From Pararhodobacter sp. (lineage in GTDB: Bacteria; Pseudomonadota; Alphaproteobacteria; Rhodobacterales; Rhodobacteraceae), in NCBI GenBank assembly GCA_020832545.1, contig JAFIEK010000035.1, forward strand, positions 1 to 42,373: a stretch of 42,373 bases of DNA, in the 5' to 3' direction. Below, one piece after another: positions 1-7,674 of the stretch. Position 1 is the first letter of the stretch, and every line of letters starts with the position of its first letter. The notes beneath the pieces are model-generated. The model saw nothing but the letters and a program-made list of their open reading frames with translations, was not told where the DNA came from and made no database searches. Position numbers and translations under genes: made by a program.

Positions 1-25
1 CCCCCGCCGCCCGTTCCGGGCGACT

Positions 26-210
26 CCCCCGGGATATTTTCAGACACAAAATGATTGTTTTTCCGCCCCCCCATTCTGTGTCGAAAAATATCCTGGGGGG
101 AGAGCGGCGTCTCGGGGGGCTTCCAGTGGAAGGCCCCAGCCGCGAACGCCGAGCCGTGGCGAGGCCGGGGAATGGGCCGGGAGGCCCAGAGGGGGCGAAG
201 CCCCCTGACG
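26..210. repeat. Intergenic palindromic repeat, copy A
   Basis: Two inverted arms (26-53 and 72-100) share the core GGATATTTT followed by a GACACA-type motif. A GC-rich body follows, containing a short palindrome around CTTCCAGTGGAAG and ending in a 7-bp hairpin AGGGGGC-GAA-GCCCCCT at 190-206. Roughly 150 bp of this unit reappears in inverted orientation at 33263-33455. It lies downstream of the minus-strand acyl-CoA dehydrogenase gene, and no convincing gene is present in 1-312. Related shorter copies lie near 6301, 25920, 37203 and 42225. Confidence 0.8.
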
Positions 211-234
211 CCCCCCCCCCCCCCCCCCCCCCCC
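211..234. other. Homopolymer tract of 24 C
   Basis: Twenty-four consecutive C directly after the terminal hairpin of repeat copy A. A long C run next to a strong GC hairpin may be real or an artefact of reads failing into poly-G. Length and reality are uncertain. Confidence 0.6.
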
Positions 235-312
235 GGCCCAACGCGAGGAGAGTGCGCGCGACAGCGCGCGCTGGAAGAGGGGCGGGAGCCGCCCCCGGTT
301 GGCCTGCCCCCG

Positions 313-1914
313 TCAGACCCGCGCCAGAACCGCCTCGGTATCAAGGCCCCGCACGGCACCTGCGATCTGGCCGCGCGGGCCGTCGAGGCGGCTGGTCAGG
401 TAGCTGCCTGCGACCGGGCTTAATTCCATCAGCACCACGGCGGTCAGCAGTTGTGCAAGGCTCTCGGTGAACCAGCGCGCCTCGGCCTCGGGTGGCAGCG
501 CAGGCCAACGCGAACGGTGTTCAGCAAGTGCCGTATCAAAGCGCGCATCCTGTCCGCGCGCGCCGTCAAGCCGGGCGTTCAGTTGTTCCCCCGCCTCGGG
601 CTCGCGTATCAATGTGCGCAGGATATCGAGGCAGATCACATTGCCCGAGCCTTCCCAGATCGAATTGAGCGGGGCCTCGCGGTAAAGCATCGGCAACGGC
701 GTATCCTCGACATAGCCCATACCGCCCAAGCACTCCATCGCTTCATAGATCATCCCCGGCGCGCGTTTGTTCGACACAAACTTGGCCAGCGCCACGCTGA
801 GGCGCGCATAGGGTCTGCGCGAAGGGTCATCAAAGGCGCGCGCCACCTCCATGCCCAGCATCAGTGCCGCCTCCACCTCGATCGCCAGATCGGCCAGCAC
901 CGCGCGCATCAGCGGCTGGTCGATCAGGCGCTTTTGAAACACCGTGCGTCCGCGCGCCCAATGCACCGCCTCGGCCAGCGCGCCGCGCATCAGCCCGGCC
1001 GGGGCCATCGCGGTATCGAGCCGTGTGTGATGCACCATCTCGATGATCGTCTGCACCCCGCGCCCCTCGTCGCCCAGCCGATGGGCGAAGGTGTTGGCAT
1101 ATTCTATCTCGGCCGAGGCGTTGGCCTTGTTGCCCAGCTTGTCCTTCAGCCGCAGGATGTTGAAGGCGTTGCGCGTGCCATCGGGCAGCCAGCGCGGCAC
1201 CAGAAAGCAGGTCAGCCCGGCATCGGTCTGCGCCAGCGTCAGGAAGGCGTCGCACATGGGCGCCGAGCAGAACCATTTGTGCCCCGTCAACCGGTAGGCC
1301 CCCGCACCCGCGCCCGGATCGGCCACGGCGCGGGTGGAATTGGCGCGCACATCCGAGCCGCCCTGTTTCTCGGTCATCGCCATGCCCATGGTCACGCCCG
1401 CTTTCTCACCGACCGCGCGGCGCGACGGGTCATAGGCGCGCGCCAGCAGTTTGGGCCGCCAGACCGCCGCCAGTGCGGGGTCGGCCTCCAGCGCGGGCAC
1501 GGCGGCATAGGTCATGGTCATGGGGCAGCACACCCCGGGTTCGATCTGGCTGAACATATACATGAAGGCCGCGTGGCGCGCGTGGCTGCCCCCTTCGTCC
1601 CAGGCGATGGCGGCATAGCCGCTCTCCATCCCCAGCGCCATCAGCCGGTGATAGCCGGGGTGGAAATGCACCTCGTCGATGCGCCGTCCATTCCGGTCGA
1701 ATGTACGCAGTTCGGGTAGCCGGGTCTGGGCGTCGCGCGCGTCTTCGCGTGCCTGCGCGGACCCCAGCGCAGCGCCCAGCCGTTCAAGCGTGTCATCGCC
1801 CCCCATCAGCGCGCGCAGGGGCGTATCGCTGGCCCAAAGGTCATGTGGCGCGGGGGCCGGCTGGTTGAACACCTCATGCGTGTCAAGAAGGCTGCGGGGG
1901 GCGGCGGTGGTCAT
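313..1914 (-). CDS. aidB: AidB-like acyl-CoA dehydrogenase
   Basis: A 533-residue flavoprotein of the acyl-CoA dehydrogenase superfamily, very close in layout to Escherichia coli AidB (about 541 residues), an alkylation-response protein with isovaleryl-CoA dehydrogenase activity. Seen: the family block MTEKQGGSDV, the segment HKWFCSAP, the segment KLGNKANAS, and NSIWEGSGN near the C-terminus, which holds the catalytic-base Glu of this group. I chose the start at 1914 because GAGGAGG lies at good spacing upstream; the frame stays open further upstream, but that part reads as non-coding. It is divergent from ftsB. The role in this organism (DNA protection or acyl-CoA oxidation) is not decided by sequence. 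Whether an Ada/OxyR-type regulator controls it cannot be seen. Confidence 0.9.
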   Translation of the reverse strand: MTTAAPRSLLDTHEVFNQPAPAPHDLWASDTPLRALMGGDDTLERLGAALGSAQAREDARDAQTRLPELRTFDRNGRRIDEVHFHPGYHRLMALGMESGYAAIAWDEGGSHARHAAFMYMFSQIEPGVCCPMTMTYAAVPALEADPALAAVWRPKLLARAYDPSRRAVGEKAGVTMGMAMTEKQGGSDVRANSTRAVADPGAGAGAYRLTGHKWFCSAPMCDAFLTLAQTDAGLTCFLVPRWLPDGTRNAFNILRLKDKLGNKANASAEIEYANTFAHRLGDEGRGVQTIIEMVHHTRLDTAMAPAGLMRGALAEAVHWARGRTVFQKRLIDQPLMRAVLADLAIEVEAALMLGMEVARAFDDPSRRPYARLSVALAKFVSNKRAPGMIYEAMECLGGMGYVEDTPLPMLYREAPLNSIWEGSGNVICLDILRTLIREPEAGEQLNARLDGARGQDARFDTALAEHRSRWPALPPEAEARWFTESLAQLLTAVVLMELSPVAGSYLTSRLDGPRGQIAGAVRGLDTEAVLARV

Positions 1915-2080
1915 GACGGGTCCTCCTCGTTTTGCCAAGGGTGACGCCGCGCGCGGGCGCTGGCAAGTCTGACCCCGCGTCGCAGCCCTGCGGCGAAACA
2001 GGGGATTCCTTTCAGCACCCGGCTGTGGCATGTTGGGCTTATGCCCCGCCATGGGGCGGGTATGGCAGGACCCAGGAGAG

Positions 2081-2377
2081 ATGCAGCACAAACGCCCCAA
2101 CTTTGGCCCGGTGATGTTCTATGCCCTCGCAGGCACCTTCGGCACCTATCTGACCTTTGCCGCCGTGCAGGGCGAATATGGCCTGTTCAACCGCATCCAG
2201 ATTGACGCCGACGCAGCCACCTTGCGCGTAGAGCGGGACCGTCTGGCGCTGGAGCTGGCCGAGATCGAAAACCGCACGCGCCGCCTTTCGGATGCCTATC
2301 TGGACCTGGATCTGCTGGACCAGCAGGCGCGCAGCATGCTGGGCTATGTCCGCGCCGACGAGATCATTCTGCGGTAG
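2081..2377 (+). CDS. ftsB: FtsB/DivIC-family septum formation initiator
   Basis: A 98-residue bitopic membrane protein. One hydrophobic helix near the N-terminus (about residues 11-30, FYALAGTFGTYLTFAAVQG) is followed by a coiled-coil-like stretch rich in Leu, Arg and Glu (about residues 42-75), then LLDQQARSMLGYVRADEI, typical of the family. FtsB-type proteins bridge FtsL and FtsQ in the divisome at the inner membrane. The start at 2081 is preceded by AGGAGAG; the frame is open upstream to 2030 but without better ribosome binding. It lies just upstream of pdhA, the usual neighbour in this lineage, with a 165-nt gap holding a separate promoter candidate. The family call is firm; orthology to ftsB rather than a paralogue is inferred from size and context. 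Confidence 0.85.
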   Translation: MQHKRPNFGPVMFYALAGTFGTYLTFAAVQGEYGLFNRIQIDADAATLRVERDRLALELAEIENRTRRLSDAYLDLDLLDQQARSMLGYVRADEIILR

Positions 2378-2463
2378 CGCATTTTGCGCCCGGGCTGCGT
2401 TTTGTGGCAAGATGAAACGGGCAAAGGGGCAGGAAAAAATACACGCAGCGCATTTCACGCCGC

Positions 2464-2493
2464 TTGATGTGGCGGATTGTTTAATGCTAAACT
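2464..2493 (+). promoter_or_regulatory. Candidate pdhA promoter
   Basis: TTGATG at 2464-2469, an 18-nt spacer, then TAAACT at 2488-2493, in a locally AT-richer patch about 50 nt before pdhA. A perfect inverted repeat GTTTA-ATGC-TAAAC (2479-2492) overlaps the -10 box and could be an operator. Read by eye only. Confidence 0.45.
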
Positions 2494-2542
2494 ATTCCCA
2501 ATGCGCTGCCCTGCCACGGCAGCAAGATCGGGGGAGATAGCG

Positions 2543-3532
2543 ATGGCCGCAAGGAAACCAGCCGGAAAACCGAATATCTCGGGCGATGATTTGCGCAAGT
2601 ATTATCGGGAAATGCTGCTCATCCGACGCTTCGAGGAAAAGGCGGGCCAGCTTTACGGCATGGGCCTGATCGGCGGGTTCTGCCATCTCTATATCGGACA
2701 GGAGGCCGTTGTCGTCGGCCTCGCCGCCGCCTCCAAGGACGGCGACAAGCAAATCACCAGCTACCGCGATCACGGCCATATGCTGGCCACCGGCATGGAC
2801 CCCAAGGGCGTGATGGCCGAGTTGACGGGCCGCGAGGGCGGCTATTCCAAGGGCAAGGGCGGCAGCATGCATATGTTCAGCCGCGAAAAGCACTTCTACG
2901 GTGGTCACGGTATTGTCGGCGCGCAGGTGCCGCTGGGCGCGGGGCTGGCATTCGCCGACAAATACAAGGGCAATGACAGCGTCACTTTCACCTATTTCGG
3001 CGATGGCGCGGCCAATCAGGGCCAGGTGTATGAGGCCTATAACATGGCCCAGCTCTGGAACCTGCCGGTGGTGTTTGTCATTGAGAACAATCAATATGCG
3101 ATGGGCACCTCGACAAAGCGCTCGTCGAAATCCCCCAATCTGTGGGAGCGCGGCGCGGCCTACGGGATCAAGGGCGAGATGGTCGATGGCATGGATGTGC
3201 TGGCCGTGAAGGCCGCCGGCGAAAAGGCCGTGGCCGCCTGCCGGGCAGGCGACGGGCCGTATATTCTGGAAATGATGACCTATCGCTATCGGGGCCATTC
3301 CATGTCCGACCCGGCGAAATACCGAACGCGCGAAGAGGTGCAGAAAATGCGCGAAGAGCGCGATCCGATCGACCGGGTGCGCGAATTGCTCACGACCGGC
3401 GGGCATGCCAGCGACGATGACCTCAAGGCCATCGACAAGGAGATCAAGGCCATCGTCAACGAGGCGGCCGAATTCTCCAAAGACAGCCCGGAGCCGGATG
3501 TGTCCGAGCTCTGGACCGATGTATATACGTGA
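2543..3532 (+). CDS. pdhA: Pyruvate dehydrogenase E1 component, alpha subunit
   Basis: A 329-residue E1-alpha that, with E1-beta, decarboxylates pyruvate using thiamine diphosphate and acetylates the lipoyl groups of E2. Seen: the TPP/Mg motif beginning GDGAANQGQ at residues 153-161 and ending in ENNQYAMG, the N-terminal segment [19 protein letters not shown], and the loop [11 protein letters not shown], the region that is phosphorylated in mitochondrial homologues. The start at 2543 follows GGGGGAGA; the open frame extends to 2477 but lacks homology there. Fourteen nt separate it from pdhB, so the three pdh genes form one operon. The two-subunit E1 is the usual alphaproteobacterial and mitochondrial form. 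Confidence 0.97.
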   Translation: MAARKPAGKPNISGDDLRKYYREMLLIRRFEEKAGQLYGMGLIGGFCHLYIGQEAVVVGLAAASKDGDKQITSYRDHGHMLATGMDPKGVMAELTGREGGYSKGKGGSMHMFSREKHFYGGHGIVGAQVPLGAGLAFADKYKGNDSVTFTYFGDGAANQGQVYEAYNMAQLWNLPVVFVIENNQYAMGTSTKRSSKSPNLWERGAAYGIKGEMVDGMDVLAVKAAGEKAVAACRAGDGPYILEMMTYRYRGHSMSDPAKYRTREEVQKMREERDPIDRVRELLTTGGHASDDDLKAIDKEIKAIVNEAAEFSKDSPEPDVSELWTDVYT

Positions 3533-3545
3533 GGGGGGATACGCC

Positions 3546-4952
3546 ATGGCAACCGAAATCCTGATGCCCGCGCTGTCGCCCACGATGGAAGAGGGCACGC
3601 TGGCGAAATGGCTGGTCAAGGAAGGCGATACGGTCAGCGCCGGTGACATTCTCGCCGAGATCGAAACCGACAAGGCGACGATGGAGTTTGAGGCTGTCGA
3701 CGAAGGCACGGTCGGCAAGCTGCTGGTCGCTGAAGGCACCGAGGGCGTGAAGGTCAACACCCCCATCGCCGTCCTGCTGGAAGAGGGCGAAAGCGCCGAT
3801 GACATCGGCAAGGCTGCCAAAAAGGCGCAACCGGAGGCCGCAAGTGCCGACGCGGGCGCCGAGGCGGCCCCTGAGCCGCAGGCGAACGGGGCCTCCGAGG
3901 CAACCGCTCCCGCCGTAGCCGCAATCCGCGCCGCCGAGCCGCCAAAGCCCGACTGGCCTGAGGGAACGCCGATGAAATCCATGACCGTGCGCGAGGCCCT
4001 GCGCGAGGCCATGGCCGAGGAAATGCGCGCCGATGACACCGTCTTTCTGATGGGCGAGGAAGTGGGCGAGTATCAGGGCGCCTACAAGATCAGCCAGGGG
4101 TTGCTCGATGAATTCGGCGCCCGCCGCGTCGTGGACACGCCGATTACCGAGGCCGGGTTCACAGGAATCGGTGTCGGCGCGGCTTGGGGCGGGCTCAGGC
4201 CGATCGTCGAATTCATGACCTTCAACTTCTCCATGCAGGCCATCGACCACCTCATCAATTCCGCCGCCAAGACGCTCTACATGTCCGGCGGCCAGATGCC
4301 CTGCCCCATCGTCTTCCGTGGCCCCAACGGCGCGGCAGCCCGCGTGGCCGCCCAGCACAGCCAGTGCTATGCCGCCTGGTACAGCCATATTCCGGGGCTG
4401 AAAGTGGTCATGCCTTATTCGGCCGCCGACGCAAAGGGCCTCCTGAAATCCGCGATCCGTGATCCCAATCCGGTGGTCTTTCTGGAAAATGAAATCCTCT
4501 ACGGCCGCTCCTTCGATGTGCCGCAGCTTGAGGATTTCACTGTGCCCATCGGCAAGGCCCGCATCGCACGGACGGGCACCGACGTGACCCTCGTCAGCTT
4601 CGGCATCGGCATGACCTATGCGCTGGAAGCCGCTGAAAAGCTGGCCGAAAACGGAATTGAGGCCGAGGTGATCGACCTGCGCACCATCCGCCCCATGGAT
4701 ACCGAAACCATCCTGAACTCGGTACGCAAGACCAACCGGCTGGTCACCATTGAAGAGGGCTTTCCGCAAAGCTCGGTCGGCAATTTCATCACCTCGGTGG
4801 TGATGGAACAGGCCTTCGATTACCTTGATGCGCCGGTGATCAACCTGTGCGGCAAGGACGTGCCGATGCCCTATGCTGCCAATCTCGAAAAGCTCGCGCT
4901 GGTGACCACCGCCGAGGTGATCGAGGCCGTCAAAAAAGTCACCTACCGCTGA
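3546..4952 (+). CDS. pdhB: Pyruvate dehydrogenase E1 beta with N-terminal lipoyl domain
   Basis: A 468-residue fusion. Residues 1 to about 78 are a lipoyl domain with the lipoylated Lys43 in [11 protein letters not shown]. Residues 80-135 are a flexible Ala/Pro/Glu-rich linker, and about 143-468 are transketolase-like E1-beta ([26 protein letters not shown]-terminal [11 protein letters not shown]). A lipoyl domain on E1-beta is known in alphaproteobacteria. The start at 3546 follows GAGGGGGA. Bases 3555-3910 are identical to 4973-5328 in pdhC, so both lipoyl domains and linkers have exactly the same sequence from residue 4 on. pdhC starts 12 nt after its stop. Confidence 0.96.
   Translation: MATEILMPALSPTMEEGTLAKWLVKEGDTVSAGDILAEIETDKATMEFEAVDEGTVGKLLVAEGTEGVKVNTPIAVLLEEGESADDIGKAAKKAQPEAASADAGAEAAPEPQANGASEATAPAVAAIRAAEPPKPDWPEGTPMKSMTVREALREAMAEEMRADDTVFLMGEEVGEYQGAYKISQGLLDEFGARRVVDTPITEAGFTGIGVGAAWGGLRPIVEFMTFNFSMQAIDHLINSAAKTLYMSGGQMPCPIVFRGPNGAAARVAAQHSQCYAAWYSHIPGLKVVMPYSAADAKGLLKSAIRDPNPVVFLENEILYGRSFDVPQLEDFTVPIGKARIARTGTDVTLVSFGIGMTYALEAAEKLAENGIEAEVIDLRTIRPMDTETILNSVRKTNRLVTIEEGFPQSSVGNFITSVVMEQAFDYLDAPVINLCGKDVPMPYAANLEKLALVTTAEVIEAVKKVTYR
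3555..3910 (+). repeat. Perfect 356-bp direct repeat, copy 1 (lipoyl domain of pdhB)
   Basis: I compared this block with 4973-5328 and found no difference over 356 bp (offset 1418). It covers the lipoyl domain and most of the linker; the sequences diverge abruptly at 3911 versus 5329 and differ in codons 2-3 on the other side. Confidence 0.95.
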
Positions 4953-4963
4953 GGAGGCGCGCG

Positions 4964-6289
4964 ATGCCCGTGGAAATCCTGATGCCCGCGCTGTCGCCCA
5001 CGATGGAAGAGGGCACGCTGGCGAAATGGCTGGTCAAGGAAGGCGATACGGTCAGCGCCGGTGACATTCTCGCCGAGATCGAAACCGACAAGGCGACGAT
5101 GGAGTTTGAGGCTGTCGACGAAGGCACGGTCGGCAAGCTGCTGGTCGCTGAAGGCACCGAGGGCGTGAAGGTCAACACCCCCATCGCCGTCCTGCTGGAA
5201 GAGGGCGAAAGCGCCGATGACATCGGCAAGGCTGCCAAAAAGGCGCAACCGGAGGCCGCAAGTGCCGACGCGGGCGCCGAGGCGGCCCCTGAGCCGCAGG
5301 CGAACGGGGCCTCCGAGGCAACCGCTCCTCCCCACACGCAGACCCCGGCCCCCACTGTCGATGGCAAACGCATCTTTTCCTCGCCGCTCGCCCGCCGGAT
5401 CGCCGCAGAAAAGGGGCTCGATCTGATTGCGATCAAAGGCTCCGGCCCGCATGGCCGGATCGTCAAGGCCGATGTCGAAGCCGCCACCGCCGCGCCCAGA
5501 TCAACCGCGGCCGCGCCGTCAACCGCGCCCGCCGCCAAACCGGCACTGGCCACCGGCGCATCGTCTGAGGCGGTCATCAAGATGTTTGAGGGCCGCGAGT
5601 TCGATGAAGTCAAGCTCGACGGCATGCGCAAAACCGTTGCCGCCCGCCTCACCGAGGCCAAGCAAACCATCCCGCATTTCTACCTGCGCCGCTCGGTCCA
5701 GCTGGACGCGCTGATGAAATTCCGCGCCCAGCTCAACGCCCAGCTGGAGGCGCGCGGCGTCAAGCTCTCGGTCAATGACTTCATCATCAAGGCCTGCGCG
5801 CTGGCGCTGCAAAAGGTGCCCGACGCCAATGCCGTCTGGGCCGGTGACCGTATCCTGCGGCTGAAACCCTCCGATGTCGCGGTGGCGGTTGCCCTCGAAG
5901 GAGGCGGGCTTTTCACCCCGGTGATCAGGGACTCGCATCTGAAAACCCTCTCGGCGCTTTCCGCCGAGATGAAAGACCTCGCCACCCGCGCCCGCAACCG
6001 CAAGCTTGCACCGCATGAATATACCGGCGGCTCGTTTGCCATCTCCAACCTCGGCATGTTCGGGATCGAGAATTTCGACGCCGTGATCAATCCGCCGCAT
6101 GGCTCCATCCTGGCCGTCGGCGCCGGGGCGAAACAGCCGGTTGTGGGGGCCGATGGCGCGCTGACGGTTGCGACCGTCATGTCCATGACTCTCTCTGTCG
6201 ATCACCGCGTGATCGACGGCGCGCTGGGGGCCGAGTTCCTGGCCGCGATCATCGACAATCTGGAAAACCCGCTGGCCATGCTGGCATAA
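4964..6289 (+). CDS. pdhC: Dihydrolipoamide acetyltransferase (pyruvate dehydrogenase E2)
   Basis: A 441-residue E2 that takes the acetyl group from E1 and passes it to CoA. Domains in order: one lipoyl domain (residues 1-78, Lys43); linker; peripheral subunit-binding domain (about 126-170, [17 protein letters not shown] and [13 protein letters not shown]); second linker; catalytic CAT domain (about 205-441) with the active-site motif DHRVIDG near residue 412. The start at 4964 follows GAGGAGG, 12 nt after pdhB. The lipoyl part is base-identical to that of pdhB. No E3 (lpd) gene follows; the gene ends at a repeat and C-rich tract and converges on cysE. Confidence 0.97.
   Translation: MPVEILMPALSPTMEEGTLAKWLVKEGDTVSAGDILAEIETDKATMEFEAVDEGTVGKLLVAEGTEGVKVNTPIAVLLEEGESADDIGKAAKKAQPEAASADAGAEAAPEPQANGASEATAPPHTQTPAPTVDGKRIFSSPLARRIAAEKGLDLIAIKGSGPHGRIVKADVEAATAAPRSTAAAPSTAPAAKPALATGASSEAVIKMFEGREFDEVKLDGMRKTVAARLTEAKQTIPHFYLRRSVQLDALMKFRAQLNAQLEARGVKLSVNDFIIKACALALQKVPDANAVWAGDRILRLKPSDVAVAVALEGGGLFTPVIRDSHLKTLSALSAEMKDLATRARNRKLAPHEYTGGSFAISNLGMFGIENFDAVINPPHGSILAVGAGAKQPVVGADGALTVATVMSMTLSVDHRVIDGALGAEFLAAIIDNLENPLAMLA
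4973..5328 (+). repeat. Perfect 356-bp direct repeat, copy 2 (lipoyl domain of pdhC)
   Basis: Identical to 3555-3910. See the matching entry and the finding on gene conversion. Confidence 0.95.
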
Positions 6290-6300
6290 AGCGGCGCACG

Positions 6301-6358
6301 CCCCCTCATCTTGCCGGAAATACGCCGGGGGGTGAGCCCGGCACGGGCGAGGGGGGGC
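6301..6358. repeat. Intergenic repeat, copy B (CATCTTGCCGGAAATACGC type)
   Basis: Carries CATCTTGCCGGAAATACGCC followed by a G run and GTGA, the same core as at 25926 and 42331. It then loses similarity and runs into a C-rich tract. It sits between the convergent genes pdhC and cysE, where both transcripts should end. Confidence 0.7.
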
Positions 6359-6498
<140 letters not shown>

Positions 6499-6502
6499 CT
6501 CC

Positions 6503-7306
6503 CTATTCGCCCAGCCGGTGATCCATCGACAGTGCAGGCTGGTCGCACCCGGCCTCTCCGACAATACGCGCCGGCACCCCGGCCACCGTCTTGCAGGCCG
6601 GCACATCCTCCAGCACCACCGACCCTGCGGCGATGCGCGTGCAGCGGCCGATGCGGATATTGCCCAGCACCTTGGCCCCGGCACCGATCAGCACCCCGTC
6701 ACTGATCTTCGGGTGGCGGTCACCGTCTTCCTTGCCGGTCCCGCCCAGCGTCACCGAGTGCAACATCGAGACATTATCGCCAACCACCGCCGTTTCACCG
6801 ATGACGATGGAATGCGCATGATCGATCATGATGCCCTTGCCGATCCGCGCTGCCGGGTGGATATCGACCCCGAACACTTCCGACACCCGCATCTGGATAA
6901 ACGAGGCCATGTCAATTCGCCCGTTGTTCCACAGCCAATGACCGACGCGGTAGGCCTGAACCGCCTGATAACCCTTGAAGTACAAGACCGGTTGCAGAAA
7001 CCGGTGGCAGGCCGGGTCACGCTCATGCACAGCCACCAGATCGGCGCGCGCCGCTGCGCCCAACCAAGGGTCGGCGGCATAGGCCTCGTCGGCGATCTCG
7101 CGCAGAATTTGCTCACTGATCTCGGCCGATGCCAGTTTGACAGCAAATCGAAACCCCAGCGCCCGCGCCATTGTCGGGTGGTGCAGCAGGCTGTTGTGCA
7201 AAACACCGCCCAGCAGCGGCTCATCCTTGACAGCCTGTCGAGCCTCATCACAGATCCGCGCCCAGACGGGATCGAGTGAGGCAACTTTCGGTTTGCGTTC
7301 CGGCAT
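6503..7306 (-). CDS. cysE: Serine O-acetyltransferase
   Basis: A 267-residue CysE that acetylates L-serine with acetyl-CoA, the first step of cysteine synthesis; it usually acts as a hexamer and binds CysK. The N-terminal helical half (about residues 10-140, DPVWARICDEARQAV) is followed by the left-handed beta-helix of hexapeptide repeats (about 150-245), including HPAARIGKGIMIDHAHSIVI, whose His residues belong to the active site in the family, and GGTGKEDGDRHPKI. AAGAGG precedes the ATG at 7306. It lies 64 bp beyond the small ORF ending the GTA cluster, on the same strand. I recall cysE next to GTA clusters in other Rhodobacterales. Its 3' end abuts the poly-C tract. Confidence 0.96.
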   Translation of the reverse strand: MPERKPKVASLDPVWARICDEARQAVKDEPLLGGVLHNSLLHHPTMARALGFRFAVKLASAEISEQILREIADEAYAADPWLGAAARADLVAVHERDPACHRFLQPVLYFKGYQAVQAYRVGHWLWNNGRIDMASFIQMRVSEVFGVDIHPAARIGKGIMIDHAHSIVIGETAVVGDNVSMLHSVTLGGTGKEDGDRHPKISDGVLIGAGAKVLGNIRIGRCTRIAAGSVVLEDVPACKTVAGVPARIVGEAGCDQPALSMDHRLGE

Positions 7307-7370
7307 GGCACACCTCTTGAACTGGAAACCCGAAGATAATCAAAACACCGCGCTTTTCCACCCCGGAAAA

Positions 7371-7667
7371 TCACCCGGACGCATCGCCGCAGCGCCAGTC
7401 CAGCGCCGCCTCGATCACCTGCGCCAGCGCCGCCAGATACGCCGGGTCGCCCGGCCCCGCCACGTCCGCCTGTGGCCGGGCCATGGCGCGCGCCATCAAG
7501 GTGCCGTTGCCCAGCCGCGGATGCTCTTGCCCCCACCAGCGCCGGTAGCGGTCGGCGCAGGCCGCCTCATCCAGCAGCTGCCGGATCAGTGCCGCGCGCT
7601 CCGGCTCGGCTACTGCCATCAGGGTCCGTGCAGCTGCCGCGACATCGCCCAGCGTGACCGCCCTCAT
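7371..7667 (-). CDS. Small protein at the 3' end of the GTA cluster, function unknown
   Basis: A 98-residue soluble protein, mostly alpha-helical by composition (AAARTLMAVAEPERAALIRQ), with a Trp/Arg patch YRRWWGQEHPRLGNGTLMARA in the middle. It starts 7 nt after the orfg15 stop and reads in the same direction, so it is probably co-transcribed with the GTA tail genes. I do not recognise a characterised family. Small ORFs at this position occur in other Rhodobacterales GTA loci as far as I recall, but no role is established from sequence. The start ATG is at 7667; its ribosome binding site (GAGGGGGCG) lies across the end of orfg15. Confidence 0.75.
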   Translation of the reverse strand: MRAVTLGDVAAAARTLMAVAEPERAALIRQLLDEAACADRYRRWWGQEHPRLGNGTLMARAMARPQADVAGPGDPAYLAALAQVIEAALDWRCGDASG

Positions 7668-7674
7668 CGCCCCC

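Noticed and set aside
51-470. Open frames of 139 and 122 residues across the first repeat
   Set aside because: They run through the palindromic repeat and the poly-C tract, are Pro/Arg-rich, and end inside the antisense of the acyl-CoA dehydrogenase gene.
451-1719. Plus-strand frame of 422 residues opposite the AidB-like gene
   Set aside because: His/Arg/Gln-rich antisense shadow; the minus strand carries clear family motifs throughout.
2492-4039. Long minus-strand frame (515 residues) opposite pdhA/pdhB
   Set aside because: Antisense shadow of two well-conserved genes, produced by high GC at third positions; no homology seen.
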